The notes under the pieces were generated by a model. That model did no database searches. It worked only from the letters and a program-made list of their open reading frames with translations, and was not told the DNA's origin. Shown here one piece after another: positions 21,470 through 33,536 of a DNA stretch of 64,000 nucleotides. Where the stretch lies: the NCBI RefSeq assembly GCF_022539665.2, contig NC_081334.1, positions 2,418,001 through 2,482,000 on the forward strand, in the 5' to 3' direction. The first letter of the stretch is position 1. The number at the start of each line of letters is the position of its first letter. The position numbers were made by a program, and so were the translations under genes. Origin of the DNA: Daphnia carinata. Its lineage: Eukaryota; Arthropoda; Branchiopoda; Diplostraca; Daphniidae.

Positions 21470-24300
21470 GCCGTCTCATCCATTATTTTAGATGACATCC
21501 TTTGTCACATCAATGAAAATTCTAATCCTTCTAATAGATTTACCCAACTGTGAGCAAGAGTCAGCTTCGGGAATGTAAGCGCTCAGCAGATACAACAACG
21601 AGCCATATTCAAGTTGTAGCACAAAGTTCGTACAGTTGTGATTATTCCCGAACACCTATGCGGTAGGAAATGCTTGACAGGCAAATGGTACGATAAAATC
21701 CCATAAACATGAATCGAATGAATAAATTGAAAGGCAAATGGTACAATAAAATTCCATCAATATCAATGTAATGAATAGATTTTTCCATCCAGGCTTTGCG
21801 GCAACTGCCATATAGCTTCTTATTGCATGATGGAACAAGGATTCACCATCGTCATCAACTATGTTACACATGGTAATGCATTTCTACAGAGTTAGCTTAA
21901 TTTACTAACTTTAATCAAACATTTGCTATATTAGGCAGAACACTGCTGAAAGAATGTAGGGATATGACGAACAGGACTTCGGAAAATGTCTACCCCAAGG
22001 GTGATGATTACATTTGTCTTCTCACCATTAATCAGCTGTAGGATAAAACTTGATGTACTATCAAAATATTTCACTCTTTCTTATTAGTAAAATGCAACAC
22101 AACTTAATTGTTCTTTTTCTCTCTTTTAGGATTTCCCGTGTAAAACTGTGTTGCTAATGTAATGTTACGGATGCTTCCTAATCTGTCTAGCAGTCATTTT
22201 CAAGGATGATCAAATCAGGAGGTTTAGAAGAAGTATATGTCTAACATTGAATTTTTGAATGGGTTTACCCAACATTTTTTTCATTAGCTTATAGAACAGC
22301 CAGCCAATGACACACAATTTAACTGTTTGATAACTTTTTGGAAGGACATTATATGATGGAGGATCAGCCATTCAAAGTGGCATTTTATGGTAGATATTTC
22401 AACCACTCATTGTTGTTTGTAGTGAACACATACGTTCTTCAATAACAAAACAAAAAAATGTTTTGCTTTCTAGATTGGGCTGAATCACATTTCTGTTATT
22501 CTGTGGCTGATAGATGGACCGGTACTGATTAACTTTGTTTGCGTAATTAATTTTTTTCGTTATTTTTGTTAAAATTCCAGTCTGCGTTGGTTCTGTTATG
22601 CGGACAAATAGCATAAATTTTTTCTTTTCAACGTTATAATTGGATAGTGTCAAGCTGATTAGATTCATTTAGGTGTTCATTTTACTGTCAGCTATTAATA
22701 TTTTGCATTCCATATAATCGTAATTCCCAGTGAATAATTGAAGTGCTGGAAAATAAAATTAATTTTCTTTACAATTTGATTTCAGGGTATCTTTAGATTT
22801 TTATAGTTTTGAGTTTATTCAAGAGTCTGCAAGCTCTTTGCTGACTTCCTCATTCAGATATCGCCTGTCGACGATTTCACAGCCTCACGCAATTAAAGAA
22901 CGTATGACAAAAAGTAAGTGATCTAAGCTAATGAACACAATGCAATGTATTCTAACTATACCATTCAAAACAAAATTCCAGGCAAAAATGATGTATTCGG
23001 AGCAGAAAAATGAAGGTGTATCCATTTAATTGAAATAGGCACACGACAACGCTCAATCGACGTCCTTGTCTCAGTAGAGAATTTTTTCCGTTGAACATAT
23101 GGCCGAAATAATATTGCAGTTGTTCAAGAAAGAAAATTGTATTGTCAGACAGCATTAATGTTTAATAGCTTGAAATCCAGAGATGTGTGAAGTTGCGAAA
23201 TTTCTAGATGTGAAGTGCAATCAAGCTTCTTGTTGAATTGTGAACCCAAATTATGTATTTCCTAGAAATATCTAGGTTTTTGGATAAATAAATAAAAGAC
23301 AGTGAAAAAACTGGGCTCAAAAACGTGTTAAATCGCTATATTATAAAAATACTGTTCATGATTTTGGTCGCTGCATTTGTTTAAATAAAATTGAAATGGT
23401 ACAAATATGGGGGGGGGGGGGGGTCGCCCCCATATTTGCCATTCACGCTCAAGAAGTTTGTAAAAAGAGTTCACATCAGTGCAGTTCCCGTCTCGAAAAA
23501 ACAAGATTTTCAGTTTTTACGAATATTTCGGTTATTAATTGGAAAACAAGATGACGCTGCTGTGCCACTGTTTACTTAGTGACTGTGGGAGTAGTGAAAC
23601 CTGTGTTCGAAAAGTTTTTGTGAAGTATGTCGTATTCCAAGGGAAAATTCAAGAAAATCTAATGGTGGTTCTGTGTGTTTTCATCCTAGAGTGTGTTTTG
23701 CAAGTGAAGCCCACAAAATGCTTGGTTTTTATGTTACATGTCTTGTAATCACCTATGTCAGCTGTCAAACCAAAAACTGTTCGCAACCCAATATGTTGCA
23801 TTCATCAAACTATTCTTGTGCTCATTGAGAGGTATAAGACTTATGTTTTGTTATCAGAATCTCATTGACGGATTTGCTTTTAAGGTTTAGCTCATGAAAC
23901 TTCATTTGTAAAGGATACTTCCCGTTGAGGAGTGTCACCAAAGATGCAAATCCTATGGGTAGGAATACCATAATAGTATTCTTCTAATCTTTAACCATTC
24001 ATGGTCTCCTATCAATTGTAATCTAACAGTTGCACTAAATTCGTCTTATGCTGCAGTGCCAACTGAAACCACAGCCATTTCCGAAGTTATATACTATACT
24101 TAGCCTACCAACAGACAAAGACATGTACCTCAACACAATTTATATTGGTATTGGTAAACTTTTCTCATACCTAGTATAGTTTGTTTGTTTTATAAATTCA
24201 ATATTCAACCATAGGACTGCCAACTCTTTGCCGTCTGCTGCCTATGTGCTGGCCCTACAGTATTTCTAGCCATTGGACAACAGAAGTAAGTCAAATTGCT
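21470..24300 (+). pseudogene. Decayed multi-exon coding fragments (copy B)
   Basis: The same set of exon-like pieces as in copy A, nearly base for base, with a few substitutions (for example IVIKYVTHG becomes IVINYVTHG near 21858). The disruptions are shared, so the decay, if it is decay, predates the duplication or was spread by conversion. Confidence 0.35.
23396..23443. repeat. G-run hairpin with inverted flanks (copy B)
   Basis: Counterpart of the hairpin at 9803. The G run is a little longer and the C run shorter than in copy A, consistent with slippage. Confidence 0.6.
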
Positions 24301-24387
24301 TTCATACATTTGGCTACATCAGCAATCTTATATTTCCCCCTAAGTAATTCTTTTTCTTTACATCTACGATACAGAACAAAGCCTTCT

Positions 24388-24705
24388 TCCTCTTCTCCAC
24401 GCCCGTCTTCACCTCGCCCGTCATCCCATCTTCGCTTCGCCTGTCGTCCCGCCTTTGCATCGCCCGTCGTCCCATCTTCGCCTCGCCCGTCGCCCCGTCT
24501 TCGCCGCGCCCGTCGCCTCGCCCGTCGCCCCGTCTTCGTCTCGCCCGTCGCCGCGTCTTCGCTCCGCCCGTCGCCCTGTCTTCACCCCGCCCGTCGTCCC
24601 GTCTACGCCTCGCCGGTCATCCCTTCTTCGCCTCGTGGTCGCCCCGCCTTCGCCTCGCCCGCCATCCCGTCTTCGCTTCGTGGTCGCCGCGTCTTCGCCT
24701 CGTCG
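24388..24705. repeat. GC-rich minisatellite, short allele (copy B)
   Basis: Same array as 10795-11260 but about 140 bp shorter: a block of CGTCGCCTCGCC-type units in the middle is missing while both edges match copy A. Length change by unequal exchange or slippage after duplication is the simplest reading. Confidence 0.9.
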
Positions 24706-24739
24706 TTTTGGTATTGTGTGTGTTTTGCAATGTTTATTC

Positions 24740-25066
24740 TTAACTAACCCGTTGGCTGCCACCCACTTTTTATCCCCTTTTTTTTTGTAGCGTGACAGGG
24801 ACGGGCCACGCTGTTCTGCGCCATGGCTATCTGCCATGGGGTGGAGCAGCGCCACTGCCCAAGATTGGCCGAATGGCCCGCAAGGCAATGCACCGTTAGG
24901 GAATCCCTTTATCGAGACGGCGATGTAGACCTGGGATGTGCATTTCCGTAAAGGTCTCATCGCCGTTTCAGCCCGGACTGTCCTCAGTCCCCTTTGGTCG
25001 CTATCCTTTAGATAGCGATGTAGCTATAGTAGATAGTAGTGGCGTGGCAGCCAACGTGTTAGTTAA
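24740..25066. mobile_element. TTAA-flanked MITE, piggyBac-like (copy B)
   Basis: Same element as 11286-11615, three bases shorter because of a T-run difference. The terminal inverted repeats and TTAA ends are unchanged. Confidence 0.75.
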
Positions 25067-25182
25067 GTGTATTTGTATGTATTGTATGTTGTATTATGTG
25101 GAATATGTATAGTGGTGGATTTGTGGGTGGAAGGAGGGAAAATAAAATGCTTTGTAATATTATTTGTTTAGTTGTTTAATTG

Positions 25183-25252
25183 ACTGGTATGGGGATCGAA
25201 CCCAAGTATTCTAGCATGCTAAGCAATAGCTTTGCCATTATGCCATCTATAA
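25183..25252 (-). repeat. tRNA-Ala(AGC)-derived sequence (copy B)
   Basis: Copy of 11732-11801 with the same A box, AGC loop and B box and the same unpaired acceptor ends. Confidence 0.55.
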
Positions 25253-25341
25253 TTTGTTATTACCTTGATAGGCATTCCATAATAACCTAATGACGAACTT
25301 ATTTTAACATACGCATCAAAATCTAAACTAATGCATGTAAG

Positions 25342-25551
25342 GACAGTCATGGCGCAATGGTAGCGCGCCGTGCTGGAATACTATAGGTTTGTGGTTCAAA
25401 TCCCACATGAACGATGAATTAATGGGAACAACGCACCAAAGGTGGCATAAACAGAGGAGGAATAAGCAAACTAAATAAATAAAAGTTGATAAATGTATTG
25501 TGTGAAGACAGCGGACAATGGAAGAACAAATTTTGCAAAACATATTTTGTA
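25342..25551 (+). repeat. tRNA-derived SINE-like element (copy B)
   Basis: Copy of 11891-12100. One difference in the D-arm region (GTAGCGCGCC instead of GTAGCGTGCC) leaves both Pol III boxes intact. Confidence 0.5.
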
Positions 25552-25629
25552 AAAAAAATTTTATTGACAATTCTCTGCACATTAGAATTATTTTTGCAAC
25601 TTTAAAAAGGCACAATAGCCCTTTCAAAA

Positions 25630-26650
25630 ATTGCCGTCAACCCAGGCAGGGGGAGACACTGCCTTGTTGACCCACCGGGGAGATTACCCGGTGATTGGCT
25701 AAGAGAAGCCGGAAGAAGAGCTGAAGATTTGGAACATTTTTACAGGAGCGATTAACCTTTACTTCGGATTTGTGGGCAGCCACATCGCCCTCCGTGAACA
25801 CATCATCGGACTAAGCGGACACCCCACGTCCCCTTTCCGGCCAGAGCCCTCCAAACCTCGGTATATGTTGTTTTTAAATATACCGTACAGTAGGGGCATG
25901 ACCCCCTACGGGCTTATTATGAGTCAAGGGGAAACGGGGCTACGGAAAGGAAGGGAGCCCAGATATACACTTCAATTTTTTAAACATTAAATACCGTTTT
26001 TAAATGAGCATGTCAATAAAGTATGGAAATTCCATGTAGTGTATCCAATCATAATGCTTCATTCAGTACGTTGCCCCAAACAAGGAACCTTTTCAGTCTG
26101 TAGGAGTTAACCTTCCTCAACTCCATTTCGTTGTAGAGAAAGTTGCCCTTTAGAAAAACAATTCAAGAATTAAATGAACGGGTATTTTAGATATATTAGA
26201 TATCTTACCATTTAACGCCATCAATGAAAAGTGTTATCAGTGCCTACAACGAATGACTAGGTGTAAGCATCTATTTGCGCTAGCGAAAAAAATACAGCCG
26301 CCACAGGATGGTGGACTAAACTTGTCTCACGCCCGACATGGCGTGACCGGAGAACTCCCGTCATGAATTGCTTCCTGTTTTGCACTGCGTGCGAAAAAAG
26401 ACTAGATTTTAGCAAGGAAATGAAAAACTACATTCAATTCAATACACGGTCTTCATAAACATAGTGAAATCACAACGTTTAGTTCTGCATATGCAATTTC
26501 GAATGTTTACCTTGCATCATATTAATAGGCAATATATTTTTTGTCTTCATAACATACCAAACCGTTATTTCTTACAAAAATTTGAACTCTTTTTCGTTTT
26601 TCTTTGCTCAGCAATAAAAAGAACGTAATAACCTGAAGTAAATTGTTTAC
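25630..26650. other. No gene recognised (copy B)
   Basis: Counterpart of 12180-13200, with the same GC-richer first part and AT-rich remainder. Confidence 0.3.
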
Positions 26651-26669
26651 AAACTGTTACCGTCACGGA

Positions 26670-28047
26670 TTACATGTGGCCAGAAAACCAATTTTTGTGC
26701 AGAGTTACTTCTACATAAATCCATATGCTAATCACTAAAAAAGTAGGCAAAAAACTACAGGCTTACATTTTAAAGTCCAATTATCTTTTACGCTTCATAA
26801 AAGGTATGTCATACCAATAAGAAGCAAAAAAAAAACCTAACTTACATCGTTCATCCACGACACAAATGTAATTGCCGAAAAAAAAAGCAAGGTGACTAAG
26901 ATAGGTAGCCATCTGGCGTTGACAGCACAAACCATAAGAATTTTACCAAGAAAAGTTAACAGTAAGAGATTTAAGGCATTTTCTAAAACGCTTTTACCTT
27001 CCGAATCTGTAAATGAAGTGATTTTCCCGCGAAGGTGGTCCCCTAAAGTAGCGGAGGAACGACGTCTTCCTTCAGCACAGCGGTCATTTCTAGATAAATC
27101 CATCACTATCCTGATTCCTTCACTAAAAAAATAGACAAGAAGCCACAGGCTTTCATTTTATACAATTAATTGTACTTTACACTTCATTAAAGCTATATTA
27201 TTGAAAAAACAAACAAAAAAAAAACAGAAAATTAACTTACATAATTGATCCACGACTCGAAATGCAAAGGCGGGAAAAAAGCAACGTGAACCATCAGAGG
27301 CAAGCGAGGTGACTTACATTGGTAGCCATCTGGAGTTGACGGAAAAACCTATAAGAGTTTTACCAAGAAAGGTTAACATCACCACATCAAAGAGATTTTC
27401 TACAACGATTTTACCTAGGAATCTGTAAATGATGTAATTTTTCCGCGACGATGGTCGCCCAACGAACGATGTCTTCCTATAACCTTTTCATGGTAACGAA
27501 ATAAATTAAAAAAACAGTGTTCAAGCAACCTGTGGGTACCTTTTTTGTTTGTCGCATGTCGGGAAGACGCACATTATGTTATTTTGTAAGTCTTTTGGCT
27601 GTAGTTAGATCCAGTTCCTTTTGAGTTTTACACCAACAACACATCGTCACAAGGAACAAAATTAGAAGGCAACAAATTTCCGAAACCAAAAAAACCTTTG
27701 TTCAAGATCAAATTCTTCCAGAGCTTCGTTTTTGCTGATTGCGAATTTGTTTGAATCCTTTCTTATTCTGTTCTTCAGCTTTGCAAGACGTTAAGGTCCA
27801 TTCTTGAATGCTAATGAAAAATCCCCATATGAGGAAATCGGCGTAGGCGAAATGGCAGATGCCACGGCGATGCCCTCATTTACGTACTACATTGTCATCT
27901 GCCAGCGCCTTTCTTCATTCCGGTCATTATTGGGGCTTGCATCAGGAACTAAATGGTCTTCGTTCGGATTTTCAAGTTCTCCTCTCCCGGGTTTCGGCAC
28001 ATTTACTGGTTGTTCATTCCACAACTGTATTCCATCCTTCCAGACCT
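26670..28047 (-). CDS. Candidate small membrane-protein exons in a degenerate tandem array (copy B)
   Basis: Counterpart of 13219-14596. The main exon (27106 down to about 26846) encodes the same residues as in copy A, including the two hydrophobic stretches. The stop-containing second unit and the partial third unit are also the same. Identity between the copies says nothing about selection because this half of the duplication is almost unchanged. Confidence 0.3.
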
Positions 28048-28049
28048 AG

Positions 28050-28740
28050 TTAAGACGAAATTGAAAAAACAAACAACTGTAACATCATCTTAAAAGCAAA
28101 AAAATACAAGAACAAATCAATCGAACTTGAAATCAATTTTTAAGAATAGTTGTTTTTTTGCGCAGAAAGCGCTTGCCTCATTCAGGATATCACAGACACC
28201 CTTGTTTATGTCAAGACTTTGATTTTGGAAAAAAATTCTGAACCTTTGGCTAGGCAGTTGCAACAACCTCATCTTCTAGGGACTAGCTGTATAATTCATA
28301 ACATCTCCAACATAAATGTGTGGATTGTATTGATGCAAATTTGCATACTTGCTCTAGCGTGACAGAAATTCATCAACACAAAGTAACCTGTAGAGGAAAA
28401 AGATTATCATGAGACGGAGACAAACAAGGATGTTAACATTACCACAAGAACTACAATCTTTCAAACATTCAAGTTTTAAACATCTCAAAAGCTATCAAAT
28501 ATACAGTCTAAATGATGTTAACAAGACCTCTGAAAATCAAGAATTTACAAGTGATTTTTTTGAACAAAGTGGATTAAAACCCATCCTTCGAGAAATCCAG
28601 TAGCTGGTATTACCTCTAAATGCATTTTCAGTATCTAATACTCTCGACTGGATTAATTCTATCCACTGCAAACAGATGCACCTGCCAAACAAACGGTGAA
28701 CAAGAAAGGGCTAATAACTGTACGATAAACTGAAAAAAAA
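28050..28740. other. No gene recognised (copy B)
   Basis: AT-rich counterpart of 14600-15290. Confidence 0.3.
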
Positions 28741-28922
28741 AAAAAAAACACTACACTACCTACACTACCTACACTACACTATACTACATATATATACACT
28801 ACACTATCCTACCACGTGCACGGCACAACTGAAGTAATCGACACTTCCAGACGGTTACCTAGCAGTTAAATATTTCCTCACTAGATGTCTTGATATATCA
28901 ATATTGCCAGGATGCCACAATT

Positions 28923-29323
28923 ATTCATCCGTTTTTCCCTTTTGCTTAAAAAACTATAAGCTCACCATTAAAATAAGCTAAATTTTCGTGATTGCCGATC
29001 AATTTTTAATCGAAATAATGTATTTTTAGCTAAATCTAAAATTTAGCCAAAATTGAAAAAGTGAGAAGGGTATAGCCTTCTCATTTTCATGAAAATCTTC
29101 AAAAATCGACATCTCTTAAAATTCAATAAAAAAACACACTGCATGCCTAAAACTGAATGCTGATTCTGGCTGTATTATTAGTTTTCTCGCTAGTTATGTC
29201 ATTTTTGAAAAAACACAGTCGTAGCAATAATAGCGCAAGGCAACAAAAGTTCTTGGCCTTCGACCTAATTTCTACGTGCTGCCATCTAGTGCACAAAAAA
29301 TTTAGGTTAGTTATTTACAATTT
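28923..29323. mobile_element. Second MITE-type repeat (copy B)
   Basis: Counterpart of 15480-15880, including the CTCF-like word at about 29279-29293. Confidence 0.5.
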
Positions 29324-29598
29324 ACAAATACAAAGTTAGTTATTTTTAAAGTCCTATAAGCGCTCTTTATACGTTTATTTCGTTGATAAATAAGGAGAAC
29401 ACCGCTACATAGCAGTAGCCTATTACGTTGGACGCTTTGATGAGGCAATATTGTATTACTACTCTACAATTATATTTTCTTCCTTTTTTCCCCCCGTTTT
29501 TTAGTTGGAACTATTGCTTGGTCAGCGCGCTATTTATTCTAGGTATTTGCATGCGAATTAACCGATGTATTGATATTGAACGAGGCAATGACGACGGC

Positions 29599-31014
29599 CT
29601 AGGGAAGACAGCCGACACAAGGAGCAGTTGGGACGACTAGGACGGTAGTAGTTTCAGGTGGACTTCCGCAGTTTATGCATGGTGCTGTAGGAACCATTGG
29701 CGCGACTGTGGTGGTTGTGGGGGGCTCGCAGTTCACACATGGAGCGGTCGGGACCACTATCGTGGTGGTAGTTGTTGGTGGAGTCTCGCAATTCAAACAG
29801 GGAGCGGTCGGAACAACGATGGTAGTAGTGGTAGGTGGTACAGTAGTAGACGTGATCGATGGTGTCGTTTTTGTAGTGGCAGTAGGAATTGGCTGCTGTC
29901 CTCCGACGACATTGAGCCAATAGTAATAGACAGATAATCGAGTAAAAATGCTTGGAACATAAGGAGCCCCGCAGCCTTGGTTTTTGGACATAATCCCCAC
30001 TGCAATACCATTTTGAACCAATGGAGATCCTTCGTCATATTGGCACGGACTCGAGACATCTTTGAATAAAGTTTGTTTTTAATAAATGAAATTTTAATGC
30101 AATGCAAAAAGCAAAAATTATTACCGCTGCCTGCGCAAATCATGTAGTTATTGTTGAATTCTATCGAACCGTAGCTTAAGCAATCAGCTGGCATTGCGAG
30201 CTCTGTCTTACGGAGCTTCGTAACTTCTATGCCATCCGCCTATTTCAACATCGTACCAATAATAATATCACGCAACTCTTACAGCAAAAAGAAAAAAATT
30301 AATTATTCTTCAAAATCTAACCGTTGTTGCTCCCCATCCCATGGTAATGGCTGTATTTATTGTTTCATCCACTTCGTCGTACCGGATGGCCTGCACGGCA
30401 GTGCCGAACACTACAGGCCTATTAAGCTAAAGATATACCAAGCATTTGATGTAAACCATAAATTAAAGCTTGATATGAAAAATGTTATGGCATACTTACG
30501 GATATTAAGGCGATGTCGTTCATTTTGGTTAGCGGGTCATAATCATCGTTGATGGAAATGGACGACACTGCGATAACTTGCTGTTGAGCGGAGGGTTGCA
30601 CAAAGCTTACGATGCCCACAACAACAACCAACTGATTAGGTGAAAGCCTACACTCGCATCAAATAAGAATTCAAGGATAGAAAGAAAACGTTAATACAAG
30701 CCATCATTCGAAAACGACTATGGTTGGCAATAGAAATCACCCGTTGACACAGGAGGCTGTTGTTACAATCCATCGTTCATTGTAGATAAAACCACTGCAA
30801 ATGTGGCGACGATCAAGCTGAATGGAAGCGATGTAGGGGAACTCGCCTTCAACTGCCAGACTTCCTCCCGCGATGCGGTCAGAGATATCTTGCGGAGCTC
30901 CTTCACGTTTGGGACAATAGAAAATGTCAGAAATCGTTTAGGGCTACCTGGAGGATTGAGGAACATACCTGTGGCGAATGCGATCAAGAGTGAAAATATT
31001 AAAATGTTCCTCAT
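29599..31014 (-). CDS. Secreted serine protease homologue, catalytically dead, four PTAPC repeats (copy B)
   Basis: Six exons (31014-30969, 30900-30741, 30647-30500, 30426-30322, 30239-30125, 30059-29599) join in frame to 344 residues. The layout is as in copy A: signal peptide, R|IAGG activation site, then the S1 fold with TTASC (His57 lost), NDIALI (Asp102 kept) and CQYDEGSPLV (Ser195 replaced by Glu). The tail is cleaner than in copy A, with PTAPCLNC, PTAPCVNC, PTAPCINC and PTAPCVGC separated by Thr-rich linkers, then a stop. Intron 1 is only 68 nt with donor GTATGT. The paralogues differ at many positions yet both keep an open frame, which suggests both are or were recently under selection. 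Its upstream TATA position reads TAGAAAAG. Confidence 0.85.
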
Positions 31015-33536
31015 AACTGGAGCTTGACTGCTGGTTCTGCTGATGACGGACAACTGATTGCTTCTCCTATTTTACACGTTACTAGTGTACATCTTCGTCG
31101 TGATAAAAATGCAGACGGATAGTGATTTTGAAATCAAAGACTATCGTTCTACTGCCCCCTCCCGTTCTTTCGATAAGCCAAAAATTATGAACATAAAGGA
31201 ATATAATGGCTTTAGAAAGTTCAAGAATTTTACGAGCATTTTTTAATTCATGGTTTATTAAACTAACGCAAGACCATATAAAACTCTAGCAGTTTTCCTC
31301 AATGGTTTGCAAGCGAAGGCCAGGTAATTATTGTTCACGTCACTGATCATATCTTGATGACCTTTTCAGTTAACCACATAAAGAATTAAAATGACAAATA
31401 AGTAATCATCGTGCTTGACAATTAGCCTTCTTCCGCAGATGTAACACTCTCCGGAATAGCTTAAAGTATAATACTCGTAAAGCAATAAAAGTTCCAGCTT
31501 GCTGAAAACAAGATTCAATTAATAATGCAATCGTTTTACTACTATAAAACAAACAAGAATAAGGGAGCTTTGGATTCCCGTGTGTGTGTACAGTAGGCAT
31601 ACCGTGACTGGCCACAATGCAACCTTCATGAGCTATCGTCAGCCGGATAGATCAACTTGTCAATCAATCGCTTATTTGCTTCGCTTCCCTGGTCAGGTTG
31701 AATGCACACGGGGGAAAAAAAGAAGCATTCGGCTGTTTACGTCAGTGAGGTATTAGAGATCCACTCAAGCTCTCCATCGTGCAAGTACACCCTTTTCTAC
31801 TTAAGCCTGTCAAATTTTGTCGCAATGACATGAATGATGCGACGCATACTGCAAGATAAGGGGATTTTCTTTTGTTTTTGTCGTCTTCTTCATTTATGAG
31901 TGATGCTCATCACTGTCAATGATTGCTTTGCTCACTACTGCTGATAAATCGACAGGCGACAAAAGTTCATTGCAATACCAGGTGCAGAGTTTCAAGCTTG
32001 TAGCCCACGTCTTTTATTTTCTATTTTCTTTAAGCCGTTTCAGCAAAGAATAATAGGATGTAGTTGCATGTTTCGGTTTGCTGACATAGCCGGAAGTGCA
32101 GCAATAAAGCCCAATGAACTTGAGAGGGTCAGATTATTTGTCCGGCGGATCAACGGAGGGTTATATATCTTGATAAACAAAGAGATTCCTTGCAGGGCTG
32201 TTTACATGGGGAAGTCAAAGGAAGAAAGCGCTCCTGTCGGCACAGTCTCTTTCGTTATACGATGATGGAGATCATAACAATCATTACAGTTTACAACAAT
32301 CAAATTAACTCAAAACCAGTGACGTCGTGTAGACAATAGATAAAATTCCAAGAATAAGATTACCATATAATAGAAGCGGTTACTTATTACATAAGTTTCC
32401 TGTCTCGAATTCCTCGAATTTCTTTGGTCCAGTTGTCCGTCTTTTTTTGCTGACGATGGTCTGATGCTTCTTCTTCTTCATTCCACCCCCTTTTCTTTCT
32501 TTTTCCGTATAGCCAACGTTTCAGAGCGGTAGCCAAAACGTTTTAGATGCAAATGCACTGCTAGCGTCGATGGAACCATCATTGGGTTCCGTCTTCCTTT
32601 TATTTATTGGCTAGTTTTGTTATGGAATTTCAATACGCATATAGTGCAGTGTCAGTGTACCCAATTGCTTCTTCCTCAAGAACATTCAAATGACGACCTA
32701 CCAGGCGTGAAACGAGTACACCCAAATGTCAACGTATGTTTTCTCTTTTTACCTGACACGATAAGCTCAAGTGAACTGTCAATTAACCCGCGATTGTCTT
32801 ATTAAAACAAATATCCATAGATGACTCTTTGATCAGTTGGCAGTTATCGACTGTAAAAAAAACAAAAAAAAAACTGGTGGCGATAACGTAAGAAGCCCTC
32901 GTATTTGAATTAAGTTACGAAATGTAGGTGCTATTTAATCAGTGAGTGACGTAACTCACAGTTTTGCATTACTCGTGTTGCACCGTCTTAGGTATAACTG
33001 CCTCACCATAGTTTTTAATTCCCCATTCGCTACATTCTTGCCCTAGTGTGAGCGGGTATGTATACGATATCTGAGATGCCAATCGTAAGTTTTGATTTTA
33101 CATACAAAGGTCAATAATGAGTTGAACAAACAAAAAACTAGAGTGACCGTCGTCGTTGATTTCGCTCCACGTTCTTTTGGGAATCGCATCGTTAAGTATC
33201 TCATAATTCCTCGAGTTGAAACACATACAGACCTCATCGATCGATGGGCCGTCCTGTAATAAAGTGTTGTATTGCAGCAAGGAATGTATCTTTCAGTTTC
33301 CTTTTTCATCCATTCTTTTCTTCTGGTCTTCATCTATTTGTTCTCTTTCGAACCCATTCGCCCCGTGTGCCGTAGTGACGGTGGCCACTGATCTATTTTT
33401 AATACAAATCAAGTCTTCACGGTCTGCGGGAGCGTTCTAGATTTTTGCCGTAGTCCTTCGAAAATCCAAAGTCAATGTGATTGTAACCAACTGGGGCTAG
33501 AGGAAGGCAATGGGATCACCGACTTGCGTGAAAATC
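31015..33536. other. Upstream region of the copy B protease homologue
   Basis: No supportable gene. The block at about 31460-31770 has no counterpart in copy A. A 65-codon frame from 32068 and a 62-codon frame from 32617 have no recognisable family; the latter also exists in copy A with substitutions. Confidence 0.4.

Larger units (their letters stand above)
20354..33536. repeat. Tandem segmental duplication, copy B
   Basis: Direct repeat of 6824-20353. The join reads ...GTGAAAATCTTTATTTTATCTG and shares the short word TCTTTATTTTATCTGT with the left edge of copy A. Copy B ends at about 33536, after GTGAAAATCT, where the sequence becomes single copy. Private features: the intact right end of the first MITE, a shortened minisatellite, no insertion in the protease intron, and about 300 extra bases at 31460-31770. 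Confidence 0.95.
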
